Assembly: GCA_022824405.1 (NCBI GenBank)
Contig: JAJDZZ010000026.1
Coordinates: forward strand, 1 to 64,000
Length of the DNA stretch: 64,000 bases
Reading direction: 5' to 3'
DNA from: Opitutales bacterium
GTDB lineage: Bacteria; Verrucomicrobiota; Verrucomicrobiia; Opitutales; UBA2995
Shown here: piece after piece, positions 57,579 through 64,000 of the stretch
How the letters are laid out: each line of letters begins with the position of its first letter
Numbering within the stretch: position 1 is the first letter of the stretch
Program-made: the position numbers and the translations under genes
The notes under the pieces: generated by a model
The model's database searches: none
Seen by the model: only the letters and a program-made list of their open reading frames with translations
Told to the model about the DNA's origin: nothing

Positions 57579-58958
57579 ATGCAGGCAACCCTCATCAAGT
57601 ATTTGTTGGCCAGCGACGCGCCAGTGGATGAAGTATGCGTGCAGGGCTGGGTGCGGACGCGGCGCGACGCGAAGACCTTTTCCTTTCTCGAAATCAACGA
57701 TGGTTCCTGCCTGGAGAATCTACAGGTAATTGTCGACGCGACCCTGGCCGATTTCGAGCAGGTGGAGAAAGCAAACACCGGCGCCGCCATCCAAATCCTC
57801 GGAAAATTGGCGCCGTCCCAGGGCAGGGGCCAAGCTTGGGAGGTAGTGGCCCGATCCCTCGCCATCATAGGGGAGGCAGGTCCGAACTATCCCCTGCAAA
57901 AGAAGGGCCATTCCCTGGAATTCCTTCGCGGGATCGCCCACCTTCGTCCCCGGTCCAATCTGTTCGGTTGTGTATTCCGGGTGAGGAGCCGTCTGGCTTA
58001 CGCCATTCACCGGTTCTTTCAGGAACGGGATTTCCTCTACGTGCACACACCCATAATCACGGCCAGCGATTGCGAAGGGGCCGGAGAAATGTTTCGTGTA
58101 ACCACCCAGCCTCCTACGGGTCGGGGTGGGAACGGCGAAGGGGAACCCCTAAAGGAGTTTTTTGGCAAGCCCACCTATCTCACCGTCAGCGGGCAATTGG
58201 AAGGTGAAATCTTTGCCACTGCTCTCAAGAACATTTACACCTTCGGTCCGACCTTTCGCGCGGAGAATTCCAATACCAGTCGACATGCCAGCGAGTTCTG
58301 GATGATTGAACCCGAGATGGCATTTTGCCACCTGATGGGGTGCATGGACCTGGCCGAATCGTTTGTCCGGTATCTCGTGCGGGATACCCTGGAAACCTGC
58401 GGGACCGAATTGAAGTTTTTCAACCGTTTCGTGGACCGGGGCCTCATTCCAAGATTGGAGTCAATCGCAAGCCGGTCCTTCACCCGCCTCAACTATGGCG
58501 AAGCGGTGAAATTGCTCCTGGCCAGCGGGAAGGCTTTTCAGTATCCGGTTGAATTCGGCAGCAACCTGCAGGCGGAGCACGAGCGTTACCTGACCGAAGT
58601 ACATTTCGAGGGTCCGGTCACGGTTTACAACTATCCCCGGGAGATAAAGCCCTTTTACATGCGCCTCAATGATGACGGTAAAACCGTGGGCGCGATGGAT
58701 GTGCTGGTGCCTGGAATCGGGGAAATTGTAGGCGGCAGCCAGCGGGAAGAGCGGGCCGAATTCCTGGACCGCAACATGGACCGCCACGGCATTGAAAAGG
58801 AGGAATACTGGTGGTACCGGGATCTCCGGCTTTACGGAACGGTTCCCCACAGCGGATTTGGTCTGGGATTCGAAAGAATGCTGATGTTGGTCACCGGAGT
58901 GTCCAATATTCGGGACGTCATTCCCTTTGCCAGAACCCCGGGCAGCGCCGAGTTTTAG
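57579..58958 (+). CDS. asnS: Asparaginyl-tRNA synthetase
   Basis: 459-residue class IIb synthetase. The OB-fold anticodon-binding domain (EVCVQGWVRTRRDAKTFSFLEINDG) is followed by the catalytic domain. Motif 2 includes GPTFRAENSNTSRHASEFWMIEPEMAF, and motif 3 is GFGLGFERMLMLVTGVSNIRDVIPFAR. The conserved HLAEFW-type loop and ARTPGSAEF end agree with AsnRS, not AspRS. An in-frame GTG at 57564 is possible, but ATG 57579 is better placed behind GGAAGAGG. The gene lies 158 bp after panD. Confidence 0.95.
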   Translation: MQATLIKYLLASDAPVDEVCVQGWVRTRRDAKTFSFLEINDGSCLENLQVIVDATLADFEQVEKANTGAAIQILGKLAPSQGRGQAWEVVARSLAIIGEAGPNYPLQKKGHSLEFLRGIAHLRPRSNLFGCVFRVRSRLAYAIHRFFQERDFLYVHTPIITASDCEGAGEMFRVTTQPPTGRGGNGEGEPLKEFFGKPTYLTVSGQLEGEIFATALKNIYTFGPTFRAENSNTSRHASEFWMIEPEMAFCHLMGCMDLAESFVRYLVRDTLETCGTELKFFNRFVDRGLIPRLESIASRSFTRLNYGEAVKLLLASGKAFQYPVEFGSNLQAEHERYLTEVHFEGPVTVYNYPREIKPFYMRLNDDGKTVGAMDVLVPGIGEIVGGSQREERAEFLDRNMDRHGIEKEEYWWYRDLRLYGTVPHSGFGLGFERMLMLVTGVSNIRDVIPFARTPGSAEF

Positions 58959-58980
58959 CCCACCGTAGTAGACCCGTTGT

Positions 58981-60114
58981 CTATCGTCCCTGGCCCGTGA
59001 CGGGATTTTCCTCCACCAGGGTTTGAACTACTCGTTTCATGTCGCCGGTTTTCCGGTAGATCTCGCGTTGGCGTTCCGCCCCGTTCGGTTTTCGGGTCAG
59101 CTTCAAAACCCCTTCCAGTTCCTTTCGGCAATTCAGGGTTTCCGAGGTGGGCAGGAGGAACTCCACCAATTGGTCGATCAACTCCCGCGTCTTGGTGGTC
59201 TGGTGGGTGGTGGGATCCACCAGAGTGGAGGTGAGGCCGTAACGACAAGCTTTCCACATGTTCTGCTTTACCATGACCGGATGGGTGTCGTGCTGGTATA
59301 CCCCCTCGTCGATATTTTCCGAGAGTCTGGCCACCAGGCATTGAATAAAGGCGGTAATTCCAACCACCTCTTCCAGCGTTTGAGGCATGTCGCAAACGCG
59401 AACTTCCACCGTGCCAAAAATGGGATGAGGGCGAACGTCCCACCAAACCTCCCGGGTGGTGTTGATAAATCCTGTTTCCAGGGAATGGTTTACGACCCAG
59501 AGGTATTCGCTCCAATTCCTCATGAGGGGAGGCAACCCGGCTACGGGAAGGGTTTCCATGATTTTGCTCCGGTAGGAGTGCAGACCGGTATTCCGGTCGC
59601 ACCAGAAGGGGGAATTAGCCGAAAGGGACAGCAAGGGAGGGAGGTAGCGGAGCAAACGGTCCACCAGCATGATGGCCTTGTCCCCGGTATCGACCCCGAC
59701 GTGCACGTGCATGCCGAAGGTCAGAATCCTCCGCGCCGTATCCTGCATTTTTTGAACCAGCAGGTGGTAGCGTTCAATGGGGGTGATCTTTTGCTCGCTC
59801 CAGACCGAAAAAGGGTGCGTCCCGCCCCAGAACAGGCGCATGTCGTTGGCCGCCGCCGCTTGGTTGAGAATTTTCAGTTTTCGGGTCAGGTCCTCCTCGA
59901 CTTCGGCCACGGTATGGCAAATGGAGGTGTTGATTTCGGTGTAACATTGCATCAGCTCCGGTTTGATCCAATCATCATGCACCGGCCCTATGGTATCGAG
60001 AATCTGGGTGATTCCGCTTTTCAGGGCCATGGACCGGGCGTCGACCAGTTGGAGCTCGAGCTCCACTCCCAGGGTTGGTGAATCGTTTCCGTTGAAATGC
60101 AGTGTCGCAGTCAC
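58981..60114 (-). CDS. YbdK-type carboxylate-amine ligase (GCS2 family)
   Basis: 377-residue member of the glutamate-cysteine ligase type 2 family. The glutamate/metal-binding start is LGVELELQLVDARSM, followed by TEINTSICHTVAEVEEDL and the histidine-rich FGMHVHVGVDTGDKA. The conserved segment FGTVEVRVCDMPQTLEEVVGI is diagnostic. Proteins of this group have weak gamma-glutamyl-cysteine ligase activity in some bacteria. It is transcribed with the M20 amidohydrolase, three nt away. It converges with asnS (22 bp apart, no hairpin seen). The substrate is unproven. Confidence 0.9.
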   Translation of the reverse strand: MTATLHFNGNDSPTLGVELELQLVDARSMALKSGITQILDTIGPVHDDWIKPELMQCYTEINTSICHTVAEVEEDLTRKLKILNQAAAANDMRLFWGGTHPFSVWSEQKITPIERYHLLVQKMQDTARRILTFGMHVHVGVDTGDKAIMLVDRLLRYLPPLLSLSANSPFWCDRNTGLHSYRSKIMETLPVAGLPPLMRNWSEYLWVVNHSLETGFINTTREVWWDVRPHPIFGTVEVRVCDMPQTLEEVVGITAFIQCLVARLSENIDEGVYQHDTHPVMVKQNMWKACRYGLTSTLVDPTTHQTTKTRELIDQLVEFLLPTSETLNCRKELEGVLKLTRKPNGAERQREIYRKTGDMKRVVQTLVEENPVTGQGR

Positions 60115-60117
60115 GGT

Positions 60118-61323
60118 TCAGGTGTGGGTGGAAAGTTTAAAGGTGGATAAGGCAAGTATTTTGGAACCGAGTGGCAAGGCGTTTTCATCCAAATCGAAAT
60201 GAGGCGAATGGAGGACTTTTTCGGTTTCCCCGGGTCTGCCCACTCCCAGTCGCATCAGGCACACCGGCGCTTTCGTTTGATAGTGGGAAAAATCCTCTCC
60301 TCCCATGCTGGGCCCCTCCAAATCCTTCACTTGGCCGCGTCCCAGAACCCTTTCCCCGGCCCGGCGGCAGATCCGAGTGGTTTCGGGGTTGTTTATGACG
60401 CTGGGCAATAGAAAGGTTTGGGTATAACGAAGGATTGCCCCGGTGGAGGATTCCATCTCGGCCAAAATTTGGCGGATGCGCTCGTTCACCCGCTCCGAAG
60501 TGCTGGGCCGGATGGTGCGAATGCTGCCGCGAAGTTGGGATGTTTCCGGAATTATATTGGGACTGGTGCCGGCCCGGAAAACGCCGACGGAAAAGGCCAC
60601 GGGATCTTCGGGGTCGAAGGTGGGGGGAAATTCCCGGTAGAGGGCATTGATCAAGCGTGCTCCGGCTGCAATGGGATCAATGGTTTGATGGGGCCGGGCG
60701 CCGTGTCCGCCTTTTCCCTCGATATCTATTTTGAATTCCTCGCAGATGGCGGTCAGAACCCCTTCGCGGGTGGAGGCTTTGCCCACGTGGAGGGAGGGAT
60801 CGACGTGCAAGGCAACCACGGCGTCAACCGAGTCCATGGCTCCCATTTCCAACATCTCCTTGGCCCCGACGGCGGTTTCTTCCGCCGGTTGAAAGATCGC
60901 CCTCCAGGTGAGCAATCCCGGGTGTTGTTCATCAAACGCGTCCAGGGCCCTGACCGCGCTCACCAGCATGGCGGTGTGGGCATCGTGGCCGCAGGCGTGC
61001 ATGACGTCAGGTTCCGAGGACCGGTACTCGACGGTCTTTGCATCCTGCAAGCGCAAGGCGTCCATGTCCGCCCGCAGGGCAATGCGCCGAGGGGCATTCT
61101 GATGCCGGGAGTCGACGATCAGGCCCCGCTTGTCGGGAGCGAGCCGATAAGGGATGTTCTTTTCGGCCAGAACCTGGGCAATTTTGGCGGTTGTGCGGTA
61201 TTCCTCTCCACTGGGTTCGGGGTGTCGATGCAGGAACCGTCGCAATTCTCTCGTTTCCGCTTCGTAGGACCCCGCCATTTCCAGCAGGGTTTCCTGGGTG
61301 GTGTCGGATGTATCCGCAGGCAT
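60118..61323 (-). CDS. M20 family amidohydrolase
   Basis: 401-residue zinc peptidase/amidohydrolase of subfamily M20D (hippurate hydrolase/IAA-amino-acid hydrolase type). Metal ligands are in HACGHDAHTAML and in FQPAEETAVGAKEML, and the insertion dimerisation domain begins near GKGGHGARPHQTIDP, where the histidine is catalytic. The last metal region is SMGGEDFSHY. No signal peptide is visible. It probably hydrolyses an N-acyl amino acid, and with the downstream carboxylate-amine ligase could handle amino-acid conjugates; this is inference. The 340-bp spacer 61324-61663 that follows holds no gene and only weak promoter-like sequence. Confidence 0.93.
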   Translation of the reverse strand: MPADTSDTTQETLLEMAGSYEAETRELRRFLHRHPEPSGEEYRTTAKIAQVLAEKNIPYRLAPDKRGLIVDSRHQNAPRRIALRADMDALRLQDAKTVEYRSSEPDVMHACGHDAHTAMLVSAVRALDAFDEQHPGLLTWRAIFQPAEETAVGAKEMLEMGAMDSVDAVVALHVDPSLHVGKASTREGVLTAICEEFKIDIEGKGGHGARPHQTIDPIAAGARLINALYREFPPTFDPEDPVAFSVGVFRAGTSPNIIPETSQLRGSIRTIRPSTSERVNERIRQILAEMESSTGAILRYTQTFLLPSVINNPETTRICRRAGERVLGRGQVKDLEGPSMGGEDFSHYQTKAPVCLMRLGVGRPGETEKVLHSPHFDLDENALPLGSKILALSTFKLSTHT

Positions 61324-61663
61324 GAAGGGAAGCTATGGGATTACCTCTTTTGGGTCGGTTTCGTCCATGTTCGGAGGGCAATTGAATAGGGGTGAGACAG
61401 GGAAAGGCAATCGGGAAAAACCTGCTTCCGGATTTCTGCAAGCAAATACGGACAGCAGGGATTACCCTGGATTCGGGTCGGTTATCGAACTGAAATGAGG
61501 AGCGAACCAACCGCTCCTGAGTGTAAAGAATCGGTTGCATCCGTTACGCTGAAGTGACGCCGGTAACAATCCGGAAACAGGGGTCAAATAGGGTTGTTTT
61601 TACCATTTCATACCCGCATATCGGTCGGCGTCTAAACTCTCAGACCTATCTATTTTGGGAAAT

Positions 61664-64000
61664 ATGCGGCTTGGTAAATTTGTAATTCATTTAATTCTTA
61701 TGAACCTCCTTCTCCTGACCCCGAGGCTTGTGGGACAGGGCGATCCATCCCCGGATCTCTCGGTTGACGTTGGAACCGGGACGCTCACCGGAAGAGTGAT
61801 CGACATCGATTTTGCCGATGGGTTGAGAGGGGTCAGCGTCAAGATCGAGGGCGTGGAAACACAGCCCTTATTTACGGATTTGGAAGGGCGCTATCACATT
61901 GCCGATCTTCCCGTCGGCAGTCACACCGTAATCTTCGAGAAAGAAAATTTTCAGACTGCCCGCATTTCCGAAGTGACCGTTAGGGAAGGCGAAGTTTTTA
62001 CCCTGGACGTTCCGTTGACGGCCACTTCGGCCGATTTCGAATTGGGGGTATTTGAAATTACCGCCATCGAGGTCATGGCCCAGAATGTCGCCCTGTTGGC
62101 CGACCGGCAGAAAGCGGCGGCGGTGAGCGATTCCCTGGGCGCCGAGTTCATGAGCCGAGCCGGGGCCAACGATGCGGCCGAGGCCATGTCTAAAATGGTG
62201 GGCGCCAACATCGTGGATGGAAAATTCGCCGTCATCCGAGGATTGGGCGACCGCTATTCCAACACGCTGATGAACGGCGCCGTTCTTCCCAGCAACGATC
62301 CGGCCAAAAAAACCGTTCAATTGGACATCATTCCTGCCGACCTGTTGGAAAAAATCGTGACCACCAAGACCTTCACCCCGGACAAACCGGGCGATTTTAC
62401 GGGAGGTTCGGTGGATATCTCCACCAAATCGTTTCCGGAGGAACTGGTTTTCAATGTTTCATTGGGCCTGGGTTACAACGAGGCCACGCATCGGGAAATA
62501 TTGGGCATCCCGGGACGCAATATGGATTTCCTGGGTTCCACCGAGGATGCTTTGCCCGAAAACATACCCGCGACCCCGGGGGAATACGGATTGGCCACCC
62601 GCTTTGAATCCTCGGAGGAGGCCAGGACCCTGTTTCGATCCCTCCACTCATCCGGTTGGTATCCGGTTTTGAAAACTGCCTCCCCGGACCTTTCTTTCGC
62701 CCTTTCCACGGGGGATTCCATCAATGTCGGATCGGAGGGAAGGTTGGGCTACTATTTCAACGTCACCCGGTCCCATGGCTTTTCCCTGGTGGAGAACAAG
62801 CGGGTGGAGAGATGGATCGGCACTCCGGACAACCTTTCCGCCAAGAACGGATTCGACCGAACCGATTCCGACGAGGAAATCAGCTACGGCGTCCTGGCCA
62901 ATATCGCCCTTCTACCCAATCCCGACCACGAGATCGCCTACAACTACGTCTTGAATTCCAAGACCAACGACATCGTGCAATTCGGGGATAACGGCTTTGA
63001 AAATGTTACCACCGTCAATGAACCCGGAAATCCGGTGCGGGCGAGAGACCTGCCCGAAGGACGCACCGAGGGGAAAGAGTTTCTTACCACCACCCGTCTC
63101 AAACACACGGCTAAAGAGCTGAGCCTGCACCAGTTGAAGGGCAAACACTTCTTTCCCGGCCTGAACGACGCCGAGTTGAAGTGGACGGCCAGTTTATCGG
63201 ATACCTCGGAAGACAACCCGGATGAGCGGTCCTTCAGCGCCATCAAGTACCTCTATCCGGACGGTTCCTTTGACCGGCTTTTCATTACCGAAAACCCCCG
63301 GTTTCCCTTCAAGTCCTATGACTTCCTCGATGACGAAAAGGAAAACTACACGGTAGATTTCAGTATTCCCTTGAATTTCGAGTCCTTCAACACGGCCCAA
63401 ATCAAAGTGGGCGCTTTCGCATCGGAGGCCACCCGCGATTCACTGGGCCGGTTTTTTTCCGCGCGGGGTTATTTGAGGATTCTCAGCAACGTCCCCGAGT
63501 CGCGAATCAATTTTTTTGAAAACTTCCAGGACAATCAGTGGATCGACCAGACCTTTCCTCTGGGTCCGCCCTTCCGCTACCAAACCCGCGGGCAGCTCGA
63601 ATACAACGAACTGAGCAGGACTTCGGGCAACGCCAAATCCTACACCGGTTCCGAGGATATCGAAGCCTTCTACCTCATGACCGATTTTGAGCTGACCACC
63701 GGCTTGCGCTTTATCATCGGGGCCCGCCACGAAGCGACCGATATGGACGTGGCCACCATCGATGAGTTCGTCAACGCGTCGCTGCGGGGCAGAAACGGCT
63801 CCATCGAAAGTTCCCAGTGGTTGCCCGCCTTCCACGTCGTGCGTCCCTTGGGACGAGACGGAGACGTAAACCTCCGTTTCGCTTACGGGAAAACCCTGGC
63901 CAGGCCCACCTTCCGCGAGTTTTCCCCTTTCCGCCTGGAGGATGCCCAGAGTGGAGAAATCATTTCCGGCAATCCGGATCTGGAAATTACCCTCACGGAT
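61664..64000 (+). CDS. TonB-dependent receptor, 5' part (runs off the window)
   Basis: An open frame of at least 779 codons to the window edge, no stop seen. After a signal peptide (MRLGKFVIHLILMNLLLLTP) lies a carboxypeptidase-regulatory-like domain (GTLTGRVIDIDFADGLRGVS, FTDLEGRYHIADLPVGSH). The plug follows: ADRQKAAAVSDSLGAEFMSR and NTLMNGAVLPSNDPAKK, then many beta-strands of the barrel. The TonB box was not identified with confidence. The last part, LRFAYGKTLARPTFREFSPF, is a near-C-terminal TonB receptor motif, so most of the barrel is visible. Substrate unknown; similar receptors in this group import large glycans or chelates. Confidence 0.9.
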   Translation, partial: MRLGKFVIHLILMNLLLLTPRLVGQGDPSPDLSVDVGTGTLTGRVIDIDFADGLRGVSVKIEGVETQPLFTDLEGRYHIADLPVGSHTVIFEKENFQTARISEVTVREGEVFTLDVPLTATSADFELGVFEITAIEVMAQNVALLADRQKAAAVSDSLGAEFMSRAGANDAAEAMSKMVGANIVDGKFAVIRGLGDRYSNTLMNGAVLPSNDPAKKTVQLDIIPADLLEKIVTTKTFTPDKPGDFTGGSVDISTKSFPEELVFNVSLGLGYNEATHREILGIPGRNMDFLGSTEDALPENIPATPGEYGLATRFESSEEARTLFRSLHSSGWYPVLKTASPDLSFALSTGDSINVGSEGRLGYYFNVTRSHGFSLVENKRVERWIGTPDNLSAKNGFDRTDSDEEISYGVLANIALLPNPDHEIAYNYVLNSKTNDIVQFGDNGFENVTTVNEPGNPVRARDLPEGRTEGKEFLTTTRLKHTAKELSLHQLKGKHFFPGLNDAELKWTASLSDTSEDNPDERSFSAIKYLYPDGSFDRLFITENPRFPFKSYDFLDDEKENYTVDFSIPLNFESFNTAQIKVGAFASEATRDSLGRFFSARGYLRILSNVPESRINFFENFQDNQWIDQTFPLGPPFRYQTRGQLEYNELSRTSGNAKSYTGSEDIEAFYLMTDFELTTGLRFIIGARHEATDMDVATIDEFVNASLRGRNGSIESSQWLPAFHVVRPLGRDGDVNLRFAYGKTLARPTFREFSPFRLEDAQSGEIISGNPDLEITLTD

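Noticed and set aside
58959-58980. Possible terminator between asnS and the YbdK-type gene
   Set aside because: Only 22 bp with no inverted repeat or T-run.

Overview
The window most likely comes from the chromosome of a free-living Gram-negative bacterium of the PVC superphylum, probably a verrucomicrobium near Opitutae. The clues are a DUF1501 / PSCyt1-DUF1549-DUF1553 pair, a DUF2231 haem protein, a DUF5069 protein, a fused E1 alpha-beta 2-oxoacid dehydrogenase, an lpt cluster ending in hprK, and a TonB receptor with a carboxypeptidase-regulatory-like N-terminal domain. The taxon is an inference from gene content. No rRNA, CRISPR array, insertion sequence or prophage was seen.

Layout. 1-2.2 kb: an AAA/DUF4143 ATPase translationally coupled to an apparently truncated NACHT-type NTPase, behind an operator-like palindrome. 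2.2-2.6 kb: repeat-rich spacer with REP-like palindromes. 2.6-12.6 kb: catalase-peroxidase KatG, a secreted esterase, a sugar ABC importer (lipoprotein, fused ATPase, permease), a DUF2231-cytochrome-LRR membrane protein and a ThuA-like protein. 13.1-22.7 kb: glutamate synthase gltBD, a Tat-exported Gfo/Idh/MocA oxidoreductase, DUF5069 and a sulfatase.

22.8-30.2 kb: a tight five-gene minus-strand operon reading PSCyt1/DUF1553 protein, DUF1501 protein, RraA-family aldolase, APH-type kinase, divergent enolase. The enolase has lost its conserved active-site histidine. No pathway with this combination is known to me, and it is the best candidate here for an undescribed catabolic system.

30.4-41.5 kb: ligA, a hypothetical exported protein, dnaA coupled to a small HTH-like protein, an AT-rich spacer with DnaA boxes (possible oriC), then an operon (in transcription order) of fused 2-oxoacid dehydrogenase E1, kdsC, lptC, lptA, lptB and hprK, with elbB upstream. 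41.6-48.4 kb: tRNA-Pro(GGG), tRNA-Leu(CAA), then rplM-rpsI and the arginine genes argC-argB-argD-argF-argG, all on the minus strand. 48.4-61.3 kb: an outer-membrane beta-barrel protein with a strong terminator, DUF423, a poly(A)/CCA polymerase family protein, sufS-sufU, a CoA cluster (panB, panC, coaBC, coaX, panD), asnS, a YbdK-type carboxylate-amine ligase and an M20 amidohydrolase. 61.7 kb to the end: the 5' part of a TonB-dependent receptor.

Most of the window is core metabolism. The accessory or unusual parts are the left edge, the enolase/kinase/RraA operon and the repeat-bearing spacers. Start codons were chosen by Shine-Dalgarno match, neighbour overlap and family length; where no such signal exists this is stated.
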